Positions 1 to 10,137 of a stretch of DNA of 64,000 nucleotides are shown in pieces. Each line of letters begins with the position of its first letter. The stretch's first letter is position 1. Source of the DNA: Syntrophales bacterium (GTDB lineage: Bacteria; Desulfobacterota; Syntrophia; Syntrophales; UBA8958); NCBI GenBank assembly GCA_026417625.1, contig JAOACW010000008.1, positions 22,037 through 86,036 of the forward strand, written 5' to 3'. The notes under the pieces are model-generated. The model was not told the DNA's origin. It worked only from the letters and a program-made list of their open reading frames with translations, and made no database searches. Position numbers and translations under genes: made by a program.

Positions 1-1242
1 CACAAGTGACTTACCATTTTTCATTTCATTAATGATCTTCTCAGCTTCTTTTTGTGCTAGTTGTCTTGCTTCGCTATGGACAAACTTCTCTCTCACCTTT
101 CCTTTTATTTCACTTAATGATGGTATGTAACCCGGCTTTCTAGCGACCATCTTCACAATGCAAAAACCATCCTTTATAGAAAGGACACCACTTATGTCGT
201 CTTTCTGAAGTTTAGCTAGTATGTTCGATACGTTGTTGATCTCTCGGAGGGGCTTGGGTACGTCCTGTAAGGTGAAGGATGAAGTAGTTTCAACTCTGAT
301 ACCTCGAGAACTAGCGTATGATTCAAAGTTTTCCTGCTGGTAAATAGTGTCGTGGGCCTTTTTTGCCTCAGCATAAGCCATCTTCATACCTTTGCTTATA
401 CGGATCTCTCTCTCAATGGCAATTCTTTCTGAAGGTGTGGGTTTGTCTTTATCCCGAGAGGATTTACCCTTTGTTCGCTTGAACGTTTCTAAGATTTCGT
501 CTTCACTTACTTTTATTTTTTCGCCGTAGTCCCGGGCCATAAAGAGTAAGTACTTGACCTGGAATTGGTCGGGCACTCTGAACTCTGAGGCGTGCTCTTT
601 AAGGAACTTTTCTAAATTTTCGTCTGATACATTTACGTAGTTTTTGAACTTTTCTGGTGAAATTCTGATGTACGTAAGATTTATCAGATCGTTCCGTGAT
701 CTAAAGAAGTTATATGCCTCTTCGTCAGTAATGAGTGCTGCTTCCTGAATCAGGTCTTTCAGTCTAGCCGCAGTTATTGATTTTTTCTGCAGGAGTTCAA
801 AATCTTCGGGCGTCAAACCTTGATGACGTAACATCTGCTGATAAAGCTGTTGGCTGAAAACGCCATCTCTCTGAAAGATAGGGTAAGAAGTAATTAATTT
901 GATAATTTCTTCGTCAGATATTCCCAAACCGAGTTTCTTCCCTCTATTTGCAAGTATTTCTTGGAAGATGAGTTGTTCGATAACTTGCTGTTTTAGGTTT
1001 AGCGACTTTAGCATCTCGTCATTTAACTGTCCACCAGTCTGTTGGCGATAGAGTTCGATGAGATCTCTATAGGCTTTTTGGTATTCTGTAAGAGTGATTG
1101 TTTTTCCCTCAATAGTCACCAAGATGTTGGCCCGATGTCTCCACGTTGTGGAACCGAAGTAGAAAATAAATACCACAATTATAGTTCCCAGTAGGATCTT
1201 CATGATCCAGTTACGGGCGTGTTTACGCATAAGTTCTAACAT
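1..1242 (-). CDS. PpiD/SurA-like periplasmic folding factor (partial, C-terminus outside window)
   Basis: The reading frame is open for 414 codons from an ATG at 1242 to the left edge, so the C-terminus is missing. The N-terminus is short and basic (MLELMRKHARNWIMK), followed by one hydrophobic segment (about residues 15-31), a signal-anchor layout as in PpiD. Residues about 40-200 resemble the SurA_N_3 helical chaperone domain, with a VTIEGKTITLTEYQKAY start and alternating Gln/Glu-rich helices. The later part ends in KPGYIPSLSEIKGKVREKF, typical of the region after the parvulin domain in PpiD proteins. I do not see a well-conserved parvulin core (the GGDLG-type motif), so the isomerase domain may be degenerate and the role mainly chaperone. 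It is divergent from mreB across a 166-bp gap. Family is confident; catalytic activity is not. Confidence 0.8.
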   Translation of the reverse strand, partial: MLELMRKHARNWIMKILLGTIIVVFIFYFGSTTWRHRANILVTIEGKTITLTEYQKAYRDLIELYRQQTGGQLNDEMLKSLNLKQQVIEQLIFQEILANRGKKLGLGISDEEIIKLITSYPIFQRDGVFSQQLYQQMLRHQGLTPEDFELLQKKSITAARLKDLIQEAALITDEEAYNFFRSRNDLINLTYIRISPEKFKNYVNVSDENLEKFLKEHASEFRVPDQFQVKYLLFMARDYGEKIKVSEDEILETFKRTKGKSSRDKDKPTPSERIAIEREIRISKGMKMAYAEAKKAHDTIYQQENFESYASSRGIRVETTSSFTLQDVPKPLREINNVSNILAKLQKDDISGVLSIKDGFCIVKMVARKPGYIPSLSEIKGKVREKFVHSEARQLAQKEAEKIINEMKNGKSLV

Positions 1243-1333
1243 TTTAGGTTTCTCCTTTTAGGTAAGAGGATCAAGCTGACTCGTTCTATTACAGAAGATC
1301 AAAAATCTCAACGGAATTTTGCCCAAAAAGGCG

Positions 1334-1362
1334 TTGCTTAGGTACAGCAAATGAGCTATACC
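1334..1362 (+). promoter_or_regulatory. candidate sigma-70 promoter for mreB
   Basis: TTGCTT at 1334-1339 and TATACC at 1357-1362 are separated by 17 nt, about 47 nt upstream of the mreB GTG. The -35 is poor (3/6) and the -10 fair (4/6). This is only a candidate. Confidence 0.25.
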
Positions 1363-1393
1363 TAGATCCGCTTTTTACGGAGTATAAAACTAA

Positions 1394-2446
<1,053 letters not shown>

Positions 2447-2526
2447 TCTATCAAGTTAAATTAATCTTAATCTCTTTAGTACCCTGGAATGTCAGGTGGC
2501 AATAGCTTATTTGGATAGAGGTTGAG

Positions 2527-3345
2527 GTGGTGTTTTCTCGAAAACATCTTTCGTTTCTTGTGATTATTTTTTGCCTCGCAGTATCCGCAACTTTTCTGTC
2601 GGCAAGTTTACGTGACCCTCATCCGAGTTTTCTACGTCAGTTAATAGTTGAATTTTCTGCTCCAGTTGGGCGCATTATTCGTTTTCCCGTGGATTACTTG
2701 AAGAAGCTATGGGAACGTTACATCTTTCTCGTAGGGCGGGAAGAGGAAAGCCGCAATCTCAAAAAGAAAAACACAGAACTCTTATTTCAGATTCAGATGT
2801 ACAAGGAAGGTTACTATGAGAGCTTGAGGCTCCGGCATCTTCTTGCCCTCAAGCAACGAATTAAACATCGAAGTATCGCATCCCAGGTGATTTTCAATTA
2901 TAGGGGATCACCTGTAAGAAGTATTCTGATTGATCGAGGTTCTTCAGATGGGGTCAAAAGAGGTTTTCCTGTAATGAACCATGATGGTGTGGTGGGACGT
3001 GTAGTCGAAACGTCGTGGCATACATCTCGTGTACTTTTAATAACGGACAGCAGCAGTAAGATTGATGCTTTAATTGCTTCCAGTAGGATTCAGGGTATAC
3101 TTCAAGGTTCGGGGGGAGATGTATGTTATTTAAAGTATGTATCCAGGGCGGATAAGGTCAATCCGGGGGATGAGATAATTACGGCAGGGATGAGCGAATT
3201 TTTCCCGAAAGGTCTACTTTTGGGGAAAGTCACGAGGGTTGAGGATCGAGGAGGAATGTTTCATTACATTGAAGTAATGCCTGCTGCCAGGTTCTCAAAT
3301 ATCGAAGAGGTTTTAGTTCTGATACCCGAAAGAGAAGGGGAGTAA
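2527..3345 (+). CDS. mreC: rod shape-determining protein MreC
   Basis: MreC links MreB to the periplasmic synthesis enzymes. The 272-residue protein has one N-terminal membrane segment (about residues 9-25), then a coiled-coil stretch around residues 70-110 (EEESRNLKKKNTELLFQIQ) and a beta-rich C-terminal domain with the conserved IDRGSSDGVKRGFPVMNHDG and ITAGMSEFFPKGLLLG stretches. The likely start is one of two adjacent GTG codons at 2527 or 2530 behind GGTTGAGG. The stop codon overlaps the mreD ATG by one base, so the two are translationally coupled. An 80-bp gap separates it from mreB. Confidence 0.95.
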   Translation: MVFSRKHLSFLVIIFCLAVSATFLSASLRDPHPSFLRQLIVEFSAPVGRIIRFPVDYLKKLWERYIFLVGREEESRNLKKKNTELLFQIQMYKEGYYESLRLRHLLALKQRIKHRSIASQVIFNYRGSPVRSILIDRGSSDGVKRGFPVMNHDGVVGRVVETSWHTSRVLLITDSSSKIDALIASSRIQGILQGSGGDVCYLKYVSRADKVNPGDEIITAGMSEFFPKGLLLGKVTRVEDRGGMFHYIEVMPAARFSNIEEVLVLIPEREGE

Positions 3346-3827
3346 TGTATTATTTTACTTTGTTTGCAGTTGCGTATTTGTTTGTGGTGTTTCAATACGG
3401 TATTTTGAGCTATTTTACAGATGGTCGACTAGTGCCAGAAATATCCCTTGTTATTATAGTATTTCTAGGGTTTCATCTTGATACGATAAGGGGTTGCATA
3501 TTGAGTGTAATAATTGGCTTTCTTGTGGATTGCCTCTTAGGAACTTTAACAGGGTTTAACATGTTCATTTATACATTTGTCTTCTTCCTTTCCAGATTAA
3601 TTGCCCCCCATGTCTACGTAGAGAAGAGGGAGGCAATCATAGTGGTTACTTTGCTTTGTGCCTTTGGGAAAATGGTCTTAGAGGTCTTTCTCGGAAAATG
3701 GGTTTACAACCTGGAAATATCGGGGGAGCTAATTGGTCTTTATTTGGTACAACTTATTATTGTTAGTTATCTGGCGCCCCTTGTATTTGAACTTCTGAGA
3801 TATTCCCAACAAAAACACAGGGCATAG
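3345..3827 (+). CDS. mreD: rod shape-determining protein MreD
   Basis: This 160-residue, highly hydrophobic protein has about five predicted membrane helices. It carries the MreD-type DGRLVPEISLVIIVFLGFH and GFLVDCLLGTLTGFNMF features. MreD is an inner-membrane component of the elongasome. Start ATG 3345 shares its A with the mreC stop codon. Sequence similarity is weak in this family, so position between mreC and mrdA is part of the evidence. Confidence 0.9.
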   Translation: MYYFTLFAVAYLFVVFQYGILSYFTDGRLVPEISLVIIVFLGFHLDTIRGCILSVIIGFLVDCLLGTLTGFNMFIYTFVFFLSRLIAPHVYVEKREAIIVVTLLCAFGKMVLEVFLGKWVYNLEISGELIGLYLVQLIIVSYLAPLVFELLRYSQQKHRA

Positions 3828-3830
3828 ATT

Positions 3831-5678
3831 ATGCCACTGTTACTCAATGATAGGGACACAACTCATCTGAAGAAACATTATCGTTACATCTCTTTGGTTG
3901 TAGTTTCGATTTTTTTTGTTCTTTTTATGCGACTCTTTTATCTCCAGATTTTACGTGGTGACGAGTTTAAATTGCGCTCGGAGTATAATAGTATACGGGT
4001 AAGATATCTGAACGCTCCAAGGGGGATAATTAAGGATGCCGAGGACATTTCCGTTGCTGAAAATCAGCCTTCATTTGATCTTATTTACGTTTCAAAGAGT
4101 AAAGAAGAAATAAAAGATGTGCTGGAGAGGATAAAGGCGTTGTATTCACGTTATGGACTAACTCTGGAAGCCGATCGTGATTTTTCTGGGAAAACGAGGC
4201 CTTTTTCCCCGGTAATAATAGAAAGAAATCTAGATTGGCGGAAGATAGCGATTCTCGAAGCCCACGCGCTTGATATGCCAGGGTTCATTGTAGAGGTGAG
4301 TTCGATTCGCAAATATCTGGAAGGAAAGGCGATGGCCCATGTTGTCGGTTACACAGGCGAGATAAACCAAGAGGAGTTAACTCTTGGATCGATTGACGGA
4401 TTGTTGCCGGGTGATCTTGTGGGCAGATCAGGAGTAGAACAATATCTTGATGGTTACCTTAGGGGAAAACCTGGTGTTGAGCAGGTGGAGGTTGACGTGT
4501 ATGGAAGAGTGGTACGCACGTTGGGGAAAATTGATCCGGTTGCGGGTTGCAATGTAAGGCTTTTCATTTACGCTCGGCTCCAGCGTGTGGCGTATGAGGC
4601 TCTGAATGGTAGAGCAGGAGCAGTTGTAGCTCTTGATCCCCGAAATGGAGCAGTTCTAGCTTTGGTTAGTTCTCCCTCATTTGATCCGAATGCTTTTGCG
4701 GGGGGAATTACTAAAGATGAACTTCAGAAGATTCTCAAAGATCCGTTAAAGCCTTTTGAAAATCGTGCTGTTGCAGGGCTTTATCCACCGGGGTCAACGT
4801 TCAAGGTTATAGTTGCAGCTGCTGCCCTTGAAGAGGGAATAGTTACACCGATTTCACGGTTTTTTTGCAATGGGACGTTTGATATTGGAAGTTGGCTATA
4901 CCACTGTTGGCAAAAAGGGGGTCACGGTTGGGTAAGTCTACATCGTGCTATTGTGGAATCATGTGACGTGTATTTCTATAATCTGGGTAGACTTTTAGGG
5001 ATAGATAAAATTGCATACTACGCGAGGAGTTTTGGGTTGGGTTCGGTTACAGATGTTGATTTGCCCAGAGAGAAGGCAGGGCTTGTTCCGTCAGATGAAT
5101 GGAAGAAGAAGAGATTCAAGGAACAGTGGCGTTTAGGAGATACCATTGCTGTTTCCGTAGGACAGGGATACAATCTTATAACTCCCCTACAACTTGCAGT
5201 TACCTATGCGGCTTTCGCAAATGGAGGGACTTTATGGAAGCCGCGTATTATAAGTGCTATTGAGACCCCTGATGGGCAGATATTAAAAAATTTTCCTCCG
5301 GAAATAAAGGGAACAGTTCCCATCTCCAAAAAAAATATGGAACTTATTGCAACAGCCTTAAGGGGCGTGGTTAATGAGGATGGAGGAACGGGAAGAGCGG
5401 CAAAAATAGTCGGCATTGAAGTAGCGGGAAAAACTGGAACAGCCCAGGTGGTGTCCATTGGCCGGAATGGCAATCCAAAGACGCATGCAGGCAACTTACA
5501 GGATCATGCCCTTTTTGTTGCTTATGCACCTTATGATAATCCAGAAATAGTTGTGGCTGTCATTGTCGAACACGGAGGAAGTGGGGGAGCTGTAGCTGCG
5601 CCTATAGCTAGGAAGGTAATTGAGACATATATGCAGATAAAAAAAGATAAGATTTCCGAAGGGAGATTGGAGAATTGA
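3831..5678 (+). CDS. mrdA: penicillin-binding protein 2, peptidoglycan DD-transpeptidase
   Basis: PBP2 cross-links peptidoglycan during cell elongation, working with RodA. It has 615 residues, a normal length. There is one N-terminal membrane segment (about residues 18-38), then the dimerisation domain with the NAPRG motif, then the transpeptidase domain. Its three catalytic motifs are STFK with Ser322 (YPPGSTFK), SCD near residue 377 in place of SxN, and KTG near residue 534. It starts 3 nt after the mreD stop and overlaps the rodA start. Identification is secure. Confidence 0.96.
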   Translation: MPLLLNDRDTTHLKKHYRYISLVVVSIFFVLFMRLFYLQILRGDEFKLRSEYNSIRVRYLNAPRGIIKDAEDISVAENQPSFDLIYVSKSKEEIKDVLERIKALYSRYGLTLEADRDFSGKTRPFSPVIIERNLDWRKIAILEAHALDMPGFIVEVSSIRKYLEGKAMAHVVGYTGEINQEELTLGSIDGLLPGDLVGRSGVEQYLDGYLRGKPGVEQVEVDVYGRVVRTLGKIDPVAGCNVRLFIYARLQRVAYEALNGRAGAVVALDPRNGAVLALVSSPSFDPNAFAGGITKDELQKILKDPLKPFENRAVAGLYPPGSTFKVIVAAAALEEGIVTPISRFFCNGTFDIGSWLYHCWQKGGHGWVSLHRAIVESCDVYFYNLGRLLGIDKIAYYARSFGLGSVTDVDLPREKAGLVPSDEWKKKRFKEQWRLGDTIAVSVGQGYNLITPLQLAVTYAAFANGGTLWKPRIISAIETPDGQILKNFPPEIKGTVPISKKNMELIATALRGVVNEDGGTGRAAKIVGIEVAGKTGTAQVVSIGRNGNPKTHAGNLQDHALFVAYAPYDNPEIVVAVIVEHGGSGGAVAAPIARKVIETYMQIKKDKISEGRLEN

Positions 5679-6784
5679 ACTTGGTTCGACGTTTTTTCTC
5701 CCATTTTGATTTTGTCCTCTTTCTCTTAGTTATGACTATATGTTTGGTTGGAGTGCTTAACATCTACAGTGCGGGATTTAATATCTCTGATGTAAAAGGG
5801 TCCAATAATTATGTACGACAGCTCCAGTGGGTTCTTTTAGGTGTATTTGGCATGATTCTTACTTATTCGATTGATTATAGAACAATTAATTCTTGGGCGT
5901 ATGGAATATATGGCTTTGCTATTTTTCTACTTATACTAACTTCACTTTTTGGTTATACCACTCACGGTGCTAAGAGGTGGATTTATTTTTCGGGGTTTAC
6001 CTTTCAGCCTTCAGAACTTGTAAAACTAGCACTCGTTTTAGCTCTAGTAAGGTACTTTCATGATCATCCGACGGAAAATGTTTATTCATGGAGGGAACTT
6101 GTAATTCCTTTTTTGATGACGGCGGTGCCCTCATATATCATTCTTAAGCAGCCGGATCTCGGCTCTGCTCTTATGCTTATTATAATTTTCTTCAGCTTGG
6201 TAATTTTTGTAGGTGTTCGCGTGAAAGATTTTGTCTTAATCATGTTTCTTTTAATTTCCATTAGTCCTCTTTTCTGGTTTTTTCTAAAAGAGTACCAGAG
6301 AGGACGCATATTGGCTTTTTTGAATCCGGAAAGAGACCCACTGGGTACGGGTTACCATTTGATACAGTCGATGATAGCTGTGGGTTCAGGTGGTTTTTTT
6401 GGCAAAGGCTTTCTTAAGGGAACCCAGACTCAGCTTAAGTTTCTGCCAGAGCAACAGACAGACTTTATCTTTTCAGTATTCGCAGAGGAGTGGGGATTTT
6501 TAGGGAGTGTTTTATTACTTTTTCTCTTTTTGATTCTGATTCTATGGGGATTGAGAATTTCCATGCATTCCAGGGATTATTCAGGTAGTGTACTGGCATT
6601 CGGTGTTACTGTTCTCATCTTTTGGGGAATAGTGATAAACGTGAGTATGGTACTGGGTTTGCTGCCAGTTGTGGGGGTGCCGTTACCTTTTCTGAGTTAT
6701 GGAGGGTCAGCGATGCTTGTTAATATGCTTGGTGTAGGGATCTTACTTAACGTAAGTGGTCACAGGTTTCGATTGCAACCATAA
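5675..6784 (+). CDS. rodA: peptidoglycan glycosyltransferase RodA (SEDS family)
   Basis: RodA polymerises glycan strands from lipid II as the partner of PBP2. The 369-residue protein has about ten membrane helices and the SEDS signatures WIYFSGFTFQPSELVKLAL, KQPDLGSAL, QTDFIFSVFAEEWGF and LPVVGVPLPFLSYGGSAM. The assigned start is TTG 5675, overlapping the mrdA stop; a second in-frame TTG lies at 5681, and both are non-ATG, so the exact start is uncertain. It is the last gene of the shape operon. Confidence 0.95.
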   Translation: MNLVRRFFSHFDFVLFLLVMTICLVGVLNIYSAGFNISDVKGSNNYVRQLQWVLLGVFGMILTYSIDYRTINSWAYGIYGFAIFLLILTSLFGYTTHGAKRWIYFSGFTFQPSELVKLALVLALVRYFHDHPTENVYSWRELVIPFLMTAVPSYIILKQPDLGSALMLIIIFFSLVIFVGVRVKDFVLIMFLLISISPLFWFFLKEYQRGRILAFLNPERDPLGTGYHLIQSMIAVGSGGFFGKGFLKGTQTQLKFLPEQQTDFIFSVFAEEWGFLGSVLLLFLFLILILWGLRISMHSRDYSGSVLAFGVTVLIFWGIVINVSMVLGLLPVVGVPLPFLSYGGSAMLVNMLGVGILLNVSGHRFRLQP

Positions 6785-6803
6785 ACTTCAAGGCAAAATT
6801 TAC

Positions 6804-6831
6804 TTGACATTAACGTTCACTTATGTTTAGT
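6804..6831 (+). promoter_or_regulatory. candidate promoter for the atp operon
   Basis: A perfect TTGACA at 6804-6809 is followed 16 nt later by TTTAGT (6826-6831, 4/6). It lies 20 bp after rodA and about 178 bp before the first atp gene, which would give a leader of roughly 170 nt containing the hairpin described next. The -35 is convincing, the -10 is not. Confidence 0.4.
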
Positions 6832-6857
6832 AGTGCGCGCTTTTTAGGAGGGTGGAG

Positions 6858-6986
6858 GTGAGTTGGAGTTTTTTTCCAGTTTCCGCTAGTGGGTTGAAGA
6901 TTTGTGATAGAGAACGTTTAGTATGTGGATATGTGAGTAATGTTAAAACGGGTGGGGTGGAATCTCCACTCGTTTTTTTTGAATAA
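6858..6986 (+). CDS. possible 42-residue leader ORF (uncertain)
   Basis: A GTG at 6858 sits 7-8 nt after AGGAGGGTGG and opens 42 sense codons ending at TAA 6984-6986. The product would begin VSWSFFPVSASGLKIC and contain two Cys; I recognise no family. The last third runs through the terminator-like stem, so it could be a leader peptide affecting the hairpin, or simply a chance frame. The good ribosome-binding site is the only positive evidence. Confidence 0.15.
   Translation: MSWSFFPVSASGLKICDRERLVCGYVSNVKTGGVESPLVFFE
6945..6980 (+). terminator. intrinsic terminator-like hairpin upstream of atp genes
   Basis: The arms 6945-6955 (AAAACGGGTGG) and 6966-6976 (CCACTCGTTTT) form an 11-bp stem with one G-U pair and a 10-nt loop, running into eight T residues at 6973-6980. 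It can end the rodA transcript. Because the only visible promoter is upstream of it, it could also act as an attenuator of the atp operon. Confidence 0.6.
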
Positions 6987-7008
6987 ACGTTTTTAAGAGG
7001 TTTTAGCT

Positions 7009-7434
7009 GTGGTTGATATAAATGCAAGCCTTTGGGTACAAATGGTTAATTTTGTACTCCTCATTTTTATCTTGAATTACTTGTTGTATAAACCTCTTCT
7101 GGGCATAATAGAGAAGCGCAAGAAACAGTTAGAAGATGCAGATGAGGAAGTTCGCCGATTGCAAGAAGCGGTGGAACAGAAGATGGCAGAATACGAACAG
7201 AAGCTTGCCCAAGCGAAGGCAGAGGCGCTAAACAGAAGGGCGGAGCTACTGAAAGAGGCTACAGAAAAGGCTAAGCTCATCATGGATGAGCAGCGTGCTA
7301 AAGTTCCAGTTATGATGGCCGAGTTCCAGAGTAAGCTTGCCCGGGAGATCGAGGAGGCAAGGAGGTTACTTACCGATAAGGTACGGATGATTTCTCAGGA
7401 AATAGTGCAGAAGTTACTTGGAAGGAGTGTTTGA
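7009..7434 (+). CDS. atpF': F-type ATP synthase subunit b' (B/B' stalk protein)
   Basis: This forms part of the peripheral stalk holding the F1 head to the membrane. The 141-residue protein has one N-terminal membrane helix (about residues 8-27, MVNFVLLIFILNYLLYKPL) and then a long charged coiled coil (residues 35-125) rich in Glu, Lys and Ala. The GTG start at 7009 has AAGAGG upstream. A second b-type subunit follows directly, so the stalk is a b/b' heterodimer, as in many Desulfobacterota, cyanobacteria and alphaproteobacteria. The stop overlaps the next start. Confidence 0.9.
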   Translation: MVDINASLWVQMVNFVLLIFILNYLLYKPLLGIIEKRKKQLEDADEEVRRLQEAVEQKMAEYEQKLAQAKAEALNRRAELLKEATEKAKLIMDEQRAKVPVMMAEFQSKLAREIEEARRLLTDKVRMISQEIVQKLLGRSV

Positions 7435-8030
7435 TGATGGGCATAAGACCCCATAACAACGTATGGGTTTGTTGTTTATCCCTTCTATTTCTATTGCTTC
7501 TTGTGGTTAGTGTTTACGCCGCAGGAGGTGAACATGGTGGTGATAAAAAGGCGGAGTGGATAGATTTTGGTTGGCGCCTTTTGAACTTTGCGGTTCTCGT
7601 AGGTTTTCTCTATTGGCTCTCGGCTAAGAAAATTAAGGAGTTCTTTGTAACACGGAAGGATGATATAAAGATAGCGCTCGATAGGGCTGAGAGTGCTAGG
7701 AAGGAAGCTGAGGAGAAATATAAAGAATATACGGTACGGTTGGCAAAGGCAACCGACGAAATCGCTGGTCTTGTGAAAATGATCGAGGAACAGGGATTAG
7801 CAGAAAAGGAAAAAATTATTGAAGATGCTAAGGTGGCCGCTTTGAAAATTGAAGAGGATACTAAAGCGAGAATGGAGCAGGAATTTAAAACTGCCACAAT
7901 TGAGCTTCGTAAGGAGGCGGTTAAGCTCTCGGTGCAGATGGCGGAAGAAATATTGAGAAGGGAGATTACACAGAAGGACCATGAGGCATTGGTCCGAGAA
8001 TATTTGGATAAGGTGGTGGTGAAGAATTGA
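7434..8030 (+). CDS. atpF: F-type ATP synthase subunit b
   Basis: This is the second peripheral stalk subunit, 199 residues from the ATG at 7434 (an in-frame TTG at 7431 and ATG at 7437 are alternatives). It has an N-terminal hydrophobic segment resembling a cleavable signal (VCCLSLLFLLLLVVSVYAAGG), then the true membrane helix (about residues 45-62), then a long coiled coil. The signal-like N-terminus is typical of the b subunit in sulfate-reducing Desulfobacterota. The TGA of the preceding gene overlaps the start. Confidence 0.9.
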   Translation: MMGIRPHNNVWVCCLSLLFLLLLVVSVYAAGGEHGGDKKAEWIDFGWRLLNFAVLVGFLYWLSAKKIKEFFVTRKDDIKIALDRAESARKEAEEKYKEYTVRLAKATDEIAGLVKMIEEQGLAEKEKIIEDAKVAALKIEEDTKARMEQEFKTATIELRKEAVKLSVQMAEEILRREITQKDHEALVREYLDKVVVKN

Positions 8031-8575
8031 ATGGTGGAAATACAGTAGCAAAACGTTATGCAAAGGCATTTTTCGAGGTAGCTGAGGAGCAAGGCAGGAT
8101 AGAGAAATTCTACGAAGAGTTGAGTGTTTTTCTTTCATTAATTCAAGAGAACAAAGATTTCAGGGAATTTCTGGCTAATCCAATATTCGACCAGCATGAA
8201 AAAAGGGTAGTAGTTGATACAGTCCTAGGCATGATGAGTGTGTCGGATGTAACCGCTAATTTTCTGAGGCTTCTTACGGATAAACGCCGTATAGTTTTGC
8301 TAAAGGAGATAGTTGACAGTTACCGTGATATGATGGACGAAGCCCTTGGTATTGTCCGTATTGGTGTTATGACCGCTTTTCCCCTAACGGATGAGCTGAG
8401 GGGAGAGTTGCAGTCTAAGCTAGAGATGCTGACCGGAAAGAGAGTAGTTATGACTGTAGTCGAAGACAGATCATTGCTGGGAGGAATTGTGGTTCGTATT
8501 GGTGATACCGTGTATGATAACAGCGTCAGAACCCAGCTTAACAATATAAGGAATCTTTTGTGGGAGGAAAGATAG
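8027..8575 (+). CDS. atpH: F-type ATP synthase subunit delta
   Basis: The delta subunit joins the stalk to the top of the F1 head. It is 182 residues, with the conserved N-terminal VAKRYAKAFFEVAEEQG motif and a C-terminal LLGGIVVRIGDTVYDNSVRTQL motif. The frame begins at TTG 8027, overlapping the atpF stop by four bases; no ATG is in frame nearby. It is in an operon with all other F1 genes. Confidence 0.95.
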   Translation: MNGGNTVAKRYAKAFFEVAEEQGRIEKFYEELSVFLSLIQENKDFREFLANPIFDQHEKRVVVDTVLGMMSVSDVTANFLRLLTDKRRIVLLKEIVDSYRDMMDEALGIVRIGVMTAFPLTDELRGELQSKLEMLTGKRVVMTVVEDRSLLGGIVVRIGDTVYDNSVRTQLNNIRNLLWEER

Positions 8576-8578
8576 AGA

Positions 8579-10090
8579 ATGAATGGCATTAGAGCAGAAG
8601 AGATCAGTCAGATAATAGCCAAACAGATAAAGGAGTATGAGAAAAAACTTGATATAAGTGAAACGGGTACCGTGCTCTCTGTGGGAGATGGTATCGCCCG
8701 CGTATACGGTGTTCAGAATGCGATGGCTATGGAACTTCTGGAGTTTCCCGGCGGTATTTTAGGTATGGTGCTCAACCTAGAGAGAGATAACGTCGGTGTA
8801 GCAGTTTTGGGCGAGGTTACCCATATTAAAGAGGGGGATATAGTAAAGAGGACGGGTAAAATCGCGCAGGTTCCAGTGGGTGAGGCAGTTCTTGGGAGGA
8901 TAATAGATGCGACTGGCGCTCCACTTGATGGTAAAGGACCTATTGAGGCGACAGAATTTCGCAGGATAGAGATGATCGCGCCGGGCGTTGTTCATCGCCA
9001 GCCAGTGAAAGAACCGATGTATACAGGTATCAAAGCAATTGATGCCATGACTCCCATTGGGCGAGGTCAAAGAGAGTTGATTATCGGTGATCGCCAGACT
9101 GGTAAGACTGCTATATGTATTGATGCTATCCTGAGGCAAAAAGATACGGGTGTCAAGTGCATATACGTTGCCATTGGCCAGAAAAAATCCACAGTTGCTC
9201 AAGTGGTGGAGACGTTGCGCCGATATGACGCGCTGAAGTACACTTGTGTAGTTGCAGCCTGTGCCAGTGACCCTGCAACTTTGCAGTATATTGCAGCGTA
9301 TTCAGGATGTGCAATTGGTGAGTATTTCCGCGACCGGGGTCAACACGCCTTGATTATATACGATGATCTTTCTAAACAGGCGGTTGCTTATCGTCAGATT
9401 TCCCTATTGCTTAGAAGACCTCCTGGACGTGAGGCGTATCCGGGTGACATCTTTTATAACCACTCTCGTCTGCTTGAAAGGGCTGCCAAGCTCAGTGATG
9501 AAAAAGGTGGTGGATCTCTTACGGCTCTTCCAATAATAGAAACGCAAGCAGGTGACGTGTCAGCGTATATTCCTACAAACGTTATTTCGATCACGGACGG
9601 TCAGGTTTACCTAGAGCCCGGATTGTTTTATTCTGGTATACGACCCGCAATTAACGTTGGATTATCGGTGTCACGAGTGGGTGGTGCCGCTCAGGTAAAA
9701 GCGATGAAACAAGTGGCAGCCACACTGAAGCTTGATCTAGCTCAGTATCGCGAACTGGCGGCTTTTGCTCAGTTCGGTAGCGAATTAGATAAGGCTACGC
9801 AAGCCCAGCTCGAGAGGGGTGTGCGGTTGGTTGAGATTCTAAAACAACCACAGTTCCAGCCGATGTCACTTTCGGAGGAGGTTGTTGTCCTCTTTGCTGG
9901 AACAAGGGGCTTTTTGGATAAATATCCGGTTCACCGGATCAGGGATTACGAAAATCAGCTTCTCTCTTTTGTTAAAGGTAGATATCCTGAAATAATGAGG
10001 GAGATTGAGGAGAAGCAAGAAATAAGTCCCGAACTAGAAAAAAAGATGAGAGAAGTACTTTCAGAGTTTGATTCGGTGTTTGGGGCGTAA
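8579..10090 (+). CDS. atpA: F-type ATP synthase subunit alpha
   Basis: This is the non-catalytic nucleotide-binding subunit of F1. Its 503 residues are the family length. It has the P-loop GDRQTGKTA and the signature [14 protein letters not shown]. An ATG at 8579 lies 4 nt after the atpH stop, with GGAGGAAAG upstream. Identification is secure. Confidence 0.98.
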   Translation: MNGIRAEEISQIIAKQIKEYEKKLDISETGTVLSVGDGIARVYGVQNAMAMELLEFPGGILGMVLNLERDNVGVAVLGEVTHIKEGDIVKRTGKIAQVPVGEAVLGRIIDATGAPLDGKGPIEATEFRRIEMIAPGVVHRQPVKEPMYTGIKAIDAMTPIGRGQRELIIGDRQTGKTAICIDAILRQKDTGVKCIYVAIGQKKSTVAQVVETLRRYDALKYTCVVAACASDPATLQYIAAYSGCAIGEYFRDRGQHALIIYDDLSKQAVAYRQISLLLRRPPGREAYPGDIFYNHSRLLERAAKLSDEKGGGSLTALPIIETQAGDVSAYIPTNVISITDGQVYLEPGLFYSGIRPAINVGLSVSRVGGAAQVKAMKQVAATLKLDLAQYRELAAFAQFGSELDKATQAQLERGVRLVEILKQPQFQPMSLSEEVVVLFAGTRGFLDKYPVHRIRDYENQLLSFVKGRYPEIMREIEEKQEISPELEKKMREVLSEFDSVFGA

Positions 10091-10137
10091 TTAGCATGTT
10101 CTATGTACGAACTTATATGTGAAATAGGGGTGATAAA

